Shown here: positions 5,274-12,457 of the stretch, piece after piece
Layout of the letters: each line of letters starts with the position of its first letter
How positions within the stretch are numbered: the stretch's first letter is position 1
DNA from: Lachnospira sp. UBA5912
GTDB taxonomy: Bacteria > Bacillota > Clostridia > Lachnospirales > Lachnospiraceae
Assembly: GCA_002435585.1 (NCBI GenBank)
Contig: DJDY01000125.1
Span: 533-17,520, forward strand
Direction of reading: 5' to 3'
Length of the DNA stretch: 16,988 nt
Position numbers and translations under genes: made by a program
Notes under the pieces: generated by a model
What the model was told of the DNA's origin: nothing
Databases searched by the model: none
Seen by the model: only the letters and a program-made list of their open reading frames with translations

Positions 5274-5462
5274 GTGTGTGACAAGTGTGGAAAGGTTATA
5301 GAGACACTTAAGTACAACATGGATGGTTATACATACAAGAGAAAAGTTAAAAATCAAGTTAGATATTACTGCTGTTATAATCATATGCGTGCTGCACAGC
5401 TTGAGGATGAGGCTGCAAAGCAGGCAAAGAAGTTGGCACAGAGAAAAGCGGGGAATAAGTAA
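5274..5462 (+). CDS. small zinc-finger-like protein, 62 aa
   Basis: Residues 2-5 are CDKC and residues about 33-36 give CCYNH (YYCCYNHMRAAQ), a CxxC...CCxxH pattern fitting a small Zn-binding phage protein. A charged helical tail follows (EDEAAKQAKKLAQRKAGNK). The only usual start codon in frame is the GTG at 5274, with no clear RBS. The frame is open upstream back to 5166 and would add PVERIY before the first Cys, so the real start may be non-canonical or lie in a frameshifted arrangement. The stop overlaps the next ATG (TAATG), implying coupling. Confidence 0.55.
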   Translation: MCDKCGKVIETLKYNMDGYTYKRKVKNQVRYYCCYNHMRAAQLEDEAAKQAKKLAQRKAGNK

Positions 5463-5860
5463 TGGCTAAGTTAAGCAAAGAGGAACAGGCACGAAGAGAA
5501 GGTATGTCATATGCCCTGAGGGTTGCTAAGGAAAAAGGTATAGATGGACTTGAAGAGGAGCTTAAGTTCAGACAGGCATATGATGTGCCACTTAAAATAT
5601 CACAGACAGAGCTAGAGAACTTCGCAGAATCCATAAAGCATACTGTTATGGACACAATACTTCTGATGAGCTCATACGTTCTAAGAGATAACTTCGGATT
5701 CGGTACTAAGCGTATGAACAGATTTATCAAGAAGTTCAACGAATACACAGATAACCTTGTTGGTGGATATGTGAAGTGGAAGGATATAGCGGAGGCTATG
5801 ACAGCAGAAACCGGTATTGAATTCCACATAAGGTCTGATGATGAAGAACTGAGGTGCTGA
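5462..5860 (+). CDS. conserved phage protein of unknown function, 132 aa
   Basis: The ATG at 5462 shares its A with the preceding TAA stop. The protein begins MAKLSKEEQARREGMSYALR and contains LRDNFGFGTKRMNRFIKKFN (about residues 74-93) and a C-terminal acidic end. I remember this overall shape (KEEQARREGMxYALxVAKEKGI...FGFGxxRxxRFxxxFN) from many Clostridia phages, where it carries no assigned role. It is predicted all-helical with no catalytic motif. It is part of a tightly spaced early/middle run of small genes (1-bp overlap upstream, 1-nt gap downstream). Confidence 0.7.
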   Translation: MAKLSKEEQARREGMSYALRVAKEKGIDGLEEELKFRQAYDVPLKISQTELENFAESIKHTVMDTILLMSSYVLRDNFGFGTKRMNRFIKKFNEYTDNLVGGYVKWKDIAEAMTAETGIEFHIRSDDEELRC

Positions 5861-5861
5861 T

Positions 5862-6146
5862 ATGACAGATGGATATGATTGTGAAGGACAGATGAGCATA
5901 TATGAGTTTCTGGATAATGGGCCAGAGGAACCCAAGTGGAATAAATGGCCGGATAAGATGCCTAAAGAACATGGCGTGTGGTGTGAACTATTGCTTAAAT
6001 GCGTATTTGATGATGGTGTTGAGTTTGTTATTGATGGCAAATACAGGGATAAGACACTTATAGGGAATCCGCTGCCAGTTGAATACAGGAATAAGAAATG
6101 TGAGATATATTGGAGGTATAAGGAGAATGGAACTACAGATATTTAA
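5862..6146 (+). CDS. small hypothetical protein with a QMSIYEFL motif, 94 aa
   Basis: The ATG at 5862 follows GAGGTG (5851-5856) with 5 nt spacing. Near the N-terminus is CEGQMSIYEFLD (residues 7-18), a short motif seen at the N-terminus of many small phage-associated proteins of Firmicutes. The remainder is rich in tryptophan and cysteine (KWNKWPDKMPKEHGVWCELL) and predicted beta-rich. The 3' end overlaps the antirepressor start by 20 bp and supplies the TGGAGG used there. Function unknown. Confidence 0.65.
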   Translation: MTDGYDCEGQMSIYEFLDNGPEEPKWNKWPDKMPKEHGVWCELLLKCVFDDGVEFVIDGKYRDKTLIGNPLPVEYRNKKCEIYWRYKENGTTDI

Positions 6147-6843
6147 CAATAGTGAGTTCGGACAGATAAGGTCTCTTATGCTGGATGATGAAGTGTGGTT
6201 TATAGGAAAAGATATCACAATGGCACTTGGATATTCCAATGACCGCAAGGCATTGCAGGATAATGTTGATGCAGAAGACAGGCGGTTAATTCAAAAGTCA
6301 CTTTGTGGAACATTAGAAATTCCCAACAGGGGAGTGACAGCAATTAACGAGAGCGGACTATATTCGCTTGTATTAAGAAGCAAACTGCCTAATGCCAAGA
6401 AGTTTAAGAAGTGGGTTACATCAGAGGTGCTTCCTAGCATACGAAAGACCGGAAGTTATCAGAAGCCGCTTTCAACACAGGAAATGATGAGAATACAGTT
6501 AGGTATGATAGATGATGTCTCTGACAGGGTTACAAAGTTAGAGAACACTATGAACATAGATTACGGACAGCAGCACAGCTTAGGTGAGCTTATATCATCA
6601 AGGGTAATAGAGCTGGTAGGTGGAAAGAAGTCAAATGCTTATAAGGAGATAGGCCGGAAGGTATTCTCAGAAATCAATCACGATTATAAGGATTACTTTA
6701 ATGTCAATGCAAGAGGCAATACACCAAGGCTTAAATACGAGGAAGCTGTGGAGTATGTAAAGAACTGGATACCAAGTACTAACACAATGATGATGATTAA
6801 GGATTGTAATGCGCAGGTGTCTATGCCGGAGGATTGGAGGTAG
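6127..6843 (+). CDS. BRO-N / ORF6C phage antirepressor
   Basis: I chose the ATG at 6127 (TGGAGG at 6111-6116, 10 nt ahead), giving 238 aa. Residues 1 to about 105 are a BRO-N domain: MELQIFNNSEFGQIRSLMLD, VWFIGKDITMALGYSNDRKA, then NESGLYSLVLRSKLPNAKKF, KWVTSEVLPSIRKTGSY. Residues about 155-230 fit the ORF6C C-terminal domain (LISSRVIELVGGKKSNAYKE, GRKVFSEINHDYKDYFNV). Proteins of this build act as antirepressors or DNA-binding regulators, often induced when a prophage leaves lysogeny. It lies in the middle of the early operon with 3 nt to the next gene. Confidence 0.85.
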   Translation: MELQIFNNSEFGQIRSLMLDDEVWFIGKDITMALGYSNDRKALQDNVDAEDRRLIQKSLCGTLEIPNRGVTAINESGLYSLVLRSKLPNAKKFKKWVTSEVLPSIRKTGSYQKPLSTQEMMRIQLGMIDDVSDRVTKLENTMNIDYGQQHSLGELISSRVIELVGGKKSNAYKEIGRKVFSEINHDYKDYFNVNARGNTPRLKYEEAVEYVKNWIPSTNTMMMIKDCNAQVSMPEDWR

Positions 6844-6846
6844 TAT

Positions 6847-7464
6847 ATGAATTTAGAGAAACAGAAAGAGCATTTTAAAAATCATATTGCCACATTAACA
6901 GATTACGGAAATATCAAAATCCTTGATTTTAAAGCGCCAAATACGTCAAATTACAGAATCAGATTTCTTTTTGAGGAAGATTACTGTCGGCTTCATATCA
7001 GCGGAGATTTAGGAGAGCTTATAGCTTCAAACTACTACAACATGACTTATGAAAAATTTTCTGATTATGTTAACAATACTGGCTATTTTGAAGAAAAGAT
7101 AGACTGCCACAGTAGGTCAATCTATGTATATGACTATAACAAGGCATTAGAAGAATTAAGACAGAGAGCAGTAGATGAAGGAGACTGGCTTGAAATTTCT
7201 GACAGATATGATTACGAAACTAATGATGAAGCAAGACTTGAATGTATAATTGATGACATTCTTAATGACTTTTCTAAAACAACAGGCATAGGTGGAGATG
7301 GCTATGATGCTTTAGAAGAAATTAATCCTGATGCCTGGGAGTTTGCGTATGATATAGGAAAGACTGAAACAGGTATATTGGATTTATACATGCTTGCTTT
7401 CAAGCTGGCACAGGAGCAGTTAAAGAATAAGAACATAGGAGTGATGAAGGATGCGATTAATTGA
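6847..7464 (+). CDS. conserved phage protein of unknown function, 205 aa
   Basis: The ATG at 6847 lies 3 nt after the antirepressor stop, with GGAGGTAGT (6836-6844) as RBS. The segment SNYRIRFLFEEDYCRLHISG DLGELIAS (about residues 34-61) is beta-rich and acidic. Later parts (YDYNKALEELRQ, DEARLECIIDDILNDF) are helical. The whole is strongly acidic. From memory, proteins with the IRxLF...LxIxGDLGE pattern occur in Firmicutes phages without assigned function. The 3' end overlaps the next gene by 14 bp. Codon use looks a little more AT-rich than the recombination genes. Confidence 0.65.
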   Translation: MNLEKQKEHFKNHIATLTDYGNIKILDFKAPNTSNYRIRFLFEEDYCRLHISGDLGELIASNYYNMTYEKFSDYVNNTGYFEEKIDCHSRSIYVYDYNKALEELRQRAVDEGDWLEISDRYDYETNDEARLECIIDDILNDFSKTTGIGGDGYDALEEINPDAWEFAYDIGKTETGILDLYMLAFKLAQEQLKNKNIGVMKDAIN

Positions 7465-7897
7465 TGCAGATGCTTTTAAAGAATATATAAAGAATGGCTT
7501 TCAAGATGCAACAAACCTCTTTAAAAATGAAGAATGTAGAGAAGTATCAAGACAGATAACGGATGCGTTTTGTCTTGATATAGATGAGCAGCCAACAGCC
7601 TATGACGATATAATAAAGCAGTTAGAGGATAACAGACAAGCAGGATATAATCACGGACATACAGTTGGCTACAATGAAGCCGTTGCTGATTTTGTAAATA
7701 TGTTTAAATCAAAAACAACAATGGAAAATAACCTTGTTGAAGAAATTGCAGAACAATTAACAGTTAATGATATTAATAAGGTTATAAAGCAGCTTGAAGA
7801 AGATTGTAAAATACTAAAACTAGGAAATGACGGATATGCTGTTATGGCATCACATATTGAGGAAGTACTTAAAATATTAAAGGTAGGTAATAAATAA
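7451..7897 (+). CDS. conserved small phage protein with RLIDADAF start, 148 aa
   Basis: The ATG at 7451 follows AAGG (7447-7450) weakly and overlaps the upstream gene by 14 bp, so initiation is probably coupled. The N-terminus MRLIDADAFKEYIKNGFQDA is a recurrent opening of Firmicutes phage and ICE proteins, followed by a DEQPTAYD segment (about residues 45-52) that is also typical (xQPTxxx). The rest is acidic and helical with two repeats of an IKQLEED/IIKQLED-like helix. No enzymatic motif is visible, and the role is unknown. Confidence 0.65.
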   Translation: MRLIDADAFKEYIKNGFQDATNLFKNEECREVSRQITDAFCLDIDEQPTAYDDIIKQLEDNRQAGYNHGHTVGYNEAVADFVNMFKSKTTMENNLVEEIAEQLTVNDINKVIKQLEEDCKILKLGNDGYAVMASHIEEVLKILKVGNK

Positions 7898-8220
7898 TGG
7901 ATGATAACAGAATACAGGCAATGAGAGATAACAGAGTATACATAAGCGGACCAATAACCGGCATTGATGATTATATGGAACACTTTAGCAGAGCAGAGAA
8001 AGAATTAGAAGCACAAGGATTTGGAGTTATTAATCCTGCAAAGGTTAATGCGCAGCTTCCAGCAGATATAACAAGCTATGAGGAATATATGGCAATGTCT
8101 ATGTTGATGTTAAATATGTGTACTCACATATATATGCTTAAAGGCTGGGAGAAGTCCGCAGGAGCAAACAGGGAGTTCGGATATGCGTTAGCAAAAGACA
8201 TGATAATTATGAGAGAGTAG
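7897..8220 (+). CDS. DUF4406 protein, nucleoside 2-deoxyribosyltransferase-like
   Basis: The ATG at 7897 shares its A with the upstream TAA; AGGTAGG (7881-7887) is the RBS. The Rossmann-like start VYISGPITGIDDYMEHFSRA (residues 14-33), then GFGVINPAKVN, and GWEKSAGANREFGYALAKDM (about residues 83-102) are diagnostic of DUF4406, which is related to nucleoside 2-deoxyribosyltransferases. The superfamily binds nucleotides or nucleosides and breaks or remakes N-glycosidic bonds, with a conserved Glu (here in REFG) as candidate nucleophile. A role in phage nucleotide salvage or base modification is plausible but unproved. 107 aa is a normal length. Confidence 0.8.
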   Translation: MDDNRIQAMRDNRVYISGPITGIDDYMEHFSRAEKELEAQGFGVINPAKVNAQLPADITSYEEYMAMSMLMLNMCTHIYMLKGWEKSAGANREFGYALAKDMIIMRE

Positions 8221-8233
8221 GCAGGTGTAGCGA

Positions 8234-8686
8234 GTGGAAGGACAGTACAATATCAAAGAAATATTGATACAGTATGAAGACTTGGTAAAGGAGAGAGACT
8301 CATTAAAAGAATCTATATCTCAGATAGAAAAAAGGATAAGTAAGATGGAGCAGGAAGGATATACTGTAATAGATAGTGTATCAGGCGGAAATGGTGGCAA
8401 GCAGCATTTCAAGATAGAAGGCTTCCCATATTCGGAATATGATACCCAGATGGCATTGTTGATGTTAAGAAAGTCACAGCAGGAAGATGTTCTGGAGAAG
8501 ATAGAACAGCAGATAGCACTTGCAGAGCATTACATATACCAGATAAAGAGCAGCACTATGAGACGTATGATTACATACAGGTACATCAACAAATATTCCT
8601 GGATAAAAGTTGCACATAGCATGGGAAAGCATTATACTGCAGATGGATGCAGGATGGCTGTTGAAAGATTTTTGAAAGAAAAATAA
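8234..8686 (+). CDS. ArpU-like / DUF1492-type late transcription regulator
   Basis: GTG start with AGGTG (8223-8227) 6 nt ahead, 150 aa. Residues about 14-40 and 82-108 are coiled-coil helices (DLVKERDSLKESISQIEKRI; EDVLEKIEQQIALAEHYIYQ). The C-terminus, about 112-150, is a sigma-70-region-4-like helix-turn-helix (MRRMITYRYINKYSWIKVAH SMGKHYTADGCRMAVERFL). Proteins of this type stand just before the terminase genes in Firmicutes phages and activate the late operon (RinA, ArpU, lactococcal late activators). Directly downstream lie three 9-bp repeats and an extended -10, the likely binding site and late promoter. Confidence in type is high; the target is inferred. Confidence 0.8.
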   Translation: MEGQYNIKEILIQYEDLVKERDSLKESISQIEKRISKMEQEGYTVIDSVSGGNGGKQHFKIEGFPYSEYDTQMALLMLRKSQQEDVLEKIEQQIALAEHYIYQIKSSTMRRMITYRYINKYSWIKVAHSMGKHYTADGCRMAVERFLKEK

Positions 8687-8692
8687 AAGTCT

Positions 8693-8719
8693 GTTCGTTT
8701 TGTTCGTTTTGTTCGTTTT
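8693..8719 (+). repeat. three perfect 9-bp tandem repeats, candidate late-activator site
   Basis: GTTCGTTTT occurs three times without gap at 8693-8701, 8702-8710 and 8711-8719. The block ends 9 nt before the -10 at 8728, so it covers the -35 region. It begins 7 nt after the stop of the ArpU-like gene. Confidence 0.75.
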
Positions 8720-8724
8720 ATATG

Positions 8725-8733
8725 TGTTATTAT
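8725..8733 (+). promoter_or_regulatory. late promoter, extended -10
   Basis: TG (8725-8726), one base, then TATTAT (8728-8733) forms an extended -10. No consensus -35 exists at the usual distance; the 9-bp repeats occupy that place, as expected for an activator-dependent late promoter. A transcript would start near 8740. Confidence 0.6.
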
Positions 8734-8739
8734 TTATCA

Positions 8740-8892
8740 TGGAACAGATGTAAGGTGCATCGTTCCACAGACGTACGCAAGTCTGAATTCAACAATATCC
8801 CCGGCGGTGCTGGCGAGAGCTGGCACCATTCTCCTAAATTAATAAAAGGGTGTATACCTCCATATCGTAAGGCGCTGGCATTAGCTGGTGCC
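8740..8892 (+). ncRNA. structured leader RNA of the late operon
   Basis: Four hairpins follow the promoter. H1: 8740-8750 with 8758-8767 (10 bp, one bulged A). H2: CAGAC 8768-8772 with GTCTG 8781-8785, directly adjoining H1. H3: GGTGCTGGC 8806-8814 with GCTGGCACC 8819-8827, closed by a GAGA tetraloop and with two G-U pairs that fit the + strand. H4: 8-bp stem 8870-8877 with 8885-8892 ending in a short T-run. The 182 nt ahead of terS contain no credible ORF. It could be a leader RNA, a cos/pac region, or both. Confidence 0.5.
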
Positions 8893-8921
8893 TTTTATTG
8901 TGCCAGAAAGGAGCTGATTGT

Positions 8922-9512
8922 ATGGCATTAACTGATAAACAGAAGCGGTTCTGTGATGAATACCTTATAGACCTTAATGCCACACAGGCAGCTATCAGGG
9001 CAGGGTATTCAGAAAAGACGGCAGAACAGACAGCATCAAGACTGTTAAGAAATGTTAAGGTTCAGGAATATATAGCAAAAAGACAAAAAGAGCTATCAAG
9101 GAGTACAGAGATAACCCAGGAGAGAGTTATCAAGGAACTTGCCTTGATAGCTTTTTCTAATAATGCGGATTATGCACACGTGGTTGAAAAGAAGATGCAA
9201 GTAGAAGCTGGTGGCACGCTTGTAGATGTGCTGGATGAAGATGGCAAACCTGTTATGTATAGAACAGTAGAGCCGGTGCTTACAGAAGAACTTACAGAGG
9301 AACAGAAGAGAGCTCTTGCTGTTATTAAGAAGGGTAGAGATGGATTAGAAGTTAAGTCTTGTGACAAGGTTAAGGCCTTAGAGCTTCTTGGTAAGCATTT
9401 AGGTATTTTCACAGACAAGATAGAAGCCAATGTAAACGATACAACCAGGAGCGAATTACAGGAGCTTCTTGCACAGCGTAAAGCAAGGGGTGAGCCTAAT
9501 GCTTCTAAGTGA
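8922..9512 (+). CDS. terS: terminase small subunit
   Basis: The ATG at 8922 follows AAAGGAG (8907-8913) at 8 nt, giving 196 aa; longer in-frame starts lie inside the leader hairpin region. The N-terminal MALTDKQKRFCDEYLIDLNA TQAAIRAGYSEKTAEQTASR is the classical Terminase_2 (XtmA-type) helix-turn-helix. The C-terminal part has KALELLGKHLGIFTDK, also typical. The small subunit recognises the phage packaging site, forms an oligomeric ring, and hands the DNA to the large subunit. The 3' end overlaps terL by 14 bp. Together with the structured leader it suggests the packaging site may be near or upstream. Confidence 0.92.
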   Translation: MALTDKQKRFCDEYLIDLNATQAAIRAGYSEKTAEQTASRLLRNVKVQEYIAKRQKELSRSTEITQERVIKELALIAFSNNADYAHVVEKKMQVEAGGTLVDVLDEDGKPVMYRTVEPVLTEELTEEQKRALAVIKKGRDGLEVKSCDKVKALELLGKHLGIFTDKIEANVNDTTRSELQELLAQRKARGEPNASK

Positions 9513-10887
9513 TAAGTACTGGGACTTCATAGACACACCAGCAAGAGCAGAGTTCTTAGAGGGTTCAACTGCATCCGGAAAGACAACAACAGTAGCTGTT
9601 AAGTTTATTATGAATGTAGCGGAATCAGATATGAAGCTGCACGTTATAGCCGGTAATACAACAGGTGTTATCGAGAAGAATATAATCAATGCTGATATGG
9701 GATTGTTGCAGATATTCCCAAATCTTGAATACTGTGGTAATGGCGATAAAGAGAATAAGCTGCCACATATTAAGTTCAGAACAGGCGGCGTTACCAAGAT
9801 AATATATGTTCTAGGTTATGATAATGCCAGCAAGTGGAAGAATGCCTTAGGTTCACAGTTTGGATGTGTGTGGGTAGATGAGTGCAATACAGCCAATATA
9901 GACTTTGTGCGAGAGATATTCGGACGTTCTGAATACTTTGTAGGCACACTTAATCCTGATGCACCTACGCTGCCTATATATTCAGAGTATATCAATCACG
10001 CAAGACCGATTGATAAGTACAAGGCAGATGTACCGGAAGAAATATGGAAAGACCTTAATGGTTTTGAACCGGTTAAAGGTTGGGTGTATTGGTTTTTCAG
10101 GATGGAAGATAACATATCTATGACACCTGAGAAGATAGAGCAGAAGAAATTAAGCTATCCGCCAGGTACAAAGATATACAAGAATAAGATACTGGGATTA
10201 CGAGGCAAGGCTACTGGTCTTGTCTTTTCTAATTTCTGTAATAGGCATATCATTACCAAAGAGCAGGCAAAGTCATATATCAGACGTGAGACTGATGAAA
10301 CACAGGAAGAATATTTCATAATATTCACCAGCGGACTTGATACAGCTTATTCAACGAAGAGTCCGGATACTATCGCTATGTCATTTATGGGAATAACCAA
10401 TAAGGGTAAGTTGATAGTGCTGGATGAAAAGGTATATAACAATGCAGCACTTGATATTCCAATAGCTCCATCTGATACAGTAAGGAATTACATAGACTTC
10501 CTGGAGCGTAACAGAAAAGTATGGTGTGGAATGTCAAAGAATGTGTTTATAGATAACGCTGATCAAGCAACAATAACAGAGTTTGCAAAGTATAAGAGAG
10601 AACACATTGACTGCCAGTATATATTTAACAATGCATATAAGAAAGTAACTATAATAGACAGAATTAACTTACAGCTTGGCTGGATGTCCTTTAATGACAA
10701 GAAGGGCAGAGAGCCAAGCTTTTATATTGTCGATACGTGCACGAATTACAAGACAGAGTTAGAAACGTATTCGTGGCTTGAAGATAAGGACTGTGAGCCG
10801 GAGGATGGCAATGACCATATGGTAAACAGCGTACAGTATGGCTGGATTCCTTATCGAAGTAAGATAGGCATAGAGAATAAGACATAA
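9499..10887 (+). CDS. terL: terminase large subunit (packaging ATPase and nuclease)
   Basis: I chose the ATG at 9499 (AAGGGGTG at 9484-9491, 7 nt ahead), giving 462 aa, a normal length. Walker A is GSTASGKT (residues 22-29) and Walker B is CVWVDE (123-128), followed by the coupling motif FVGTLNPDAP (147-156). The RNase H-like nuclease domain has D281 (SGLDTAY), D352 (VFIDNAD) and D439 (DGNDHMVNS) as metal-binding aspartates. It pumps DNA through the portal into the prohead and cuts concatemers. It is translationally linked with terS by overlap. The build resembles PBSX/XtmB-type large subunits. Confidence 0.95.
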   Translation: MLLSDKYWDFIDTPARAEFLEGSTASGKTTTVAVKFIMNVAESDMKLHVIAGNTTGVIEKNIINADMGLLQIFPNLEYCGNGDKENKLPHIKFRTGGVTKIIYVLGYDNASKWKNALGSQFGCVWVDECNTANIDFVREIFGRSEYFVGTLNPDAPTLPIYSEYINHARPIDKYKADVPEEIWKDLNGFEPVKGWVYWFFRMEDNISMTPEKIEQKKLSYPPGTKIYKNKILGLRGKATGLVFSNFCNRHIITKEQAKSYIRRETDETQEEYFIIFTSGLDTAYSTKSPDTIAMSFMGITNKGKLIVLDEKVYNNAALDIPIAPSDTVRNYIDFLERNRKVWCGMSKNVFIDNADQATITEFAKYKREHIDCQYIFNNAYKKVTIIDRINLQLGWMSFNDKKGREPSFYIVDTCTNYKTELETYSWLEDKDCEPEDGNDHMVNSVQYGWIPYRSKIGIENKT

Positions 10888-10910
10888 TTCCAGATAGGAG
10901 AGTGAGAGAG

Positions 10911-12449
10911 GTGAACATATTTACAAGTATGGCAGAGAAGATAAGAACAGGAATAAGGACATGGCTGCATATCCAGCCGGCTGTTAATGGATCCATAAGC
11001 ATACAGGAAACTCTTGATTATGAGGGAAATGCTATAAAGAACCAGATATGGTACAGAGGTGAGAGTGAAGAACTGTCACAGCTTTACAGCCAGATAGATG
11101 GTGATAAGACAAGGTTCTGGTCTGCATCCTGTACTATTGGTATGGAGATAAGAAAGATACACGTAGGTCTCCCGGCTATGTTATGCGATATGCTGGCCAG
11201 TATAGTAACAGATGATATGAACTTAATAGATGCTGGCAGCAGGCAGACAGAATGGGATGAGATAGCAAAGGAAAATGATTTCATTGAGCTTGTTAAGCAG
11301 GCAATAACAGAAACACTTTATATCGGTGATGGAGCATTCAAGATATCGTTCGATACGAACCTTAGCAAGTATCCTATATTGGAGTTCTATTCTGGCAACA
11401 AGATAGAGATTATCAGAGACAGGGGAAGAGTTAAGGAGATAGTGTTTAAGACCGTGTACAACGTACAGAGACAGGAGTATGTACTTCTGGAGCATTATGG
11501 TATAGGTTACATACATTATGAGCTTACAAGAGGCGGCAGGGAATATGATTTAAGTGTTGTGCCTGAGCTTGCACATCTTAGTGATGTTACATGGAATGAC
11601 AAGTTTATGATGGCAGTACCGCTTATGTTCTACAAGTCGGCTAAGTACGAAGGAAGAGGCAAGAGTATATTTGATGCAAAGATAGATAACTTTGATGCAC
11701 TGGATGAAGCGTGGTCACAATGGATGGATGCCTTAAGGAAGAACAGAACGAAGGAATACATACCTGAGAATATGCTTCCAAGAAGTCCAATAGATGGAAA
11801 AGTGCTAAAGCCTAATGCTTTTGATAATGCATATATACAAACGGATGGCAGCATGGCAGAAGGTACAGTTAATAAGATAGAGCTTGTACAGGGCAATATT
11901 CCACACGAAAGCTATCTTGCAACATATATCACAGCGCTTGACCTTTGTTTACAGGGTATTATGAGCCCATCAACATTAGGCATAGATGTTAAGAAGCTGG
12001 ATAATGCAGAGGCGCAGAGGGAGAAAGAGAAAGCAACACTTTACAGCAGAAACAACATTGTAGAGCAGCTTCAAAAGGTTCTTCCAAAGCTGGTTACAGC
12101 AACATTTAATGCAATAGACACACTTAACAAGACGGCTATCAAGGATATAGACATAGATGTGACATTCGGTGAATATGCGAACCCATCCTTTGAAAGTCAG
12201 GTAGAAACAGTCAGCAAGGCTAAGCAGGGCGGTATTATGAGCATAGAGGCATCTGTTGATGAGCTGTATGGAGATACCAAGGATGATGAATGGAAACAGG
12301 AAGAGATAGCAAGGCTTAAGGCTGAGCAGGGTATATCTGATATGGAAGAGCCGGCACTTAATATGCAGGCAGATGGCTTCACAGTTGATGGTGCTGATAA
12401 CAATTACACAGGCTTTGATAACAATTTTACAGGCTTTGATAACAAGTGA
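10911..12449 (+). CDS. phage portal protein (SPP1 gp6-like type)
   Basis: Two GTG codons are possible: 10902 (1 nt after AGGAG) and 10911 (10 nt after it). I prefer 10911, giving 512 aa. Portal features are the central GRGKSIFDAKIDNFDALDEA (about residues 247-266), the VPLMFYKSAKY strand before it, and a long C-terminal helical part (VEQLQKVLPKLVTATFNAID). Portals form the dodecameric ring at one head vertex through which DNA enters. The C-terminus carries a repeat (NNYTGFDNNFTGFDNK), probably disordered. It lies between terL and the minor capsid gene, as in most siphoviruses of Firmicutes. Confidence 0.88.
   Translation: MNIFTSMAEKIRTGIRTWLHIQPAVNGSISIQETLDYEGNAIKNQIWYRGESEELSQLYSQIDGDKTRFWSASCTIGMEIRKIHVGLPAMLCDMLASIVTDDMNLIDAGSRQTEWDEIAKENDFIELVKQAITETLYIGDGAFKISFDTNLSKYPILEFYSGNKIEIIRDRGRVKEIVFKTVYNVQRQEYVLLEHYGIGYIHYELTRGGREYDLSVVPELAHLSDVTWNDKFMMAVPLMFYKSAKYEGRGKSIFDAKIDNFDALDEAWSQWMDALRKNRTKEYIPENMLPRSPIDGKVLKPNAFDNAYIQTDGSMAEGTVNKIELVQGNIPHESYLATYITALDLCLQGIMSPSTLGIDVKKLDNAEAQREKEKATLYSRNNIVEQLQKVLPKLVTATFNAIDTLNKTAIKDIDIDVTFGEYANPSFESQVETVSKAKQGGIMSIEASVDELYGDTKDDEWKQEEIARLKAEQGISDMEEPALNMQADGFTVDGADNNYTGFDNNFTGFDNK
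12396..12446 (+). repeat. 21-bp tandem repeat at the portal C-terminus
   Basis: Units at 12396-12416 and 12417-12437 differ by two bases, followed by a partial 9-bp unit. They encode DNNYTGF/DNNFTGF/DNK. Confidence 0.8.
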
Positions 12450-12457
12450 GGTAGTTT

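Noticed and set aside
8722..8931. A 69-codon + strand ORF between the late promoter and terS
   Set aside because: It runs through the hairpin region, has no RBS, an unprotein-like cysteine/arginine-rich composition, and overlaps the terS start. The region is better explained as a leader.
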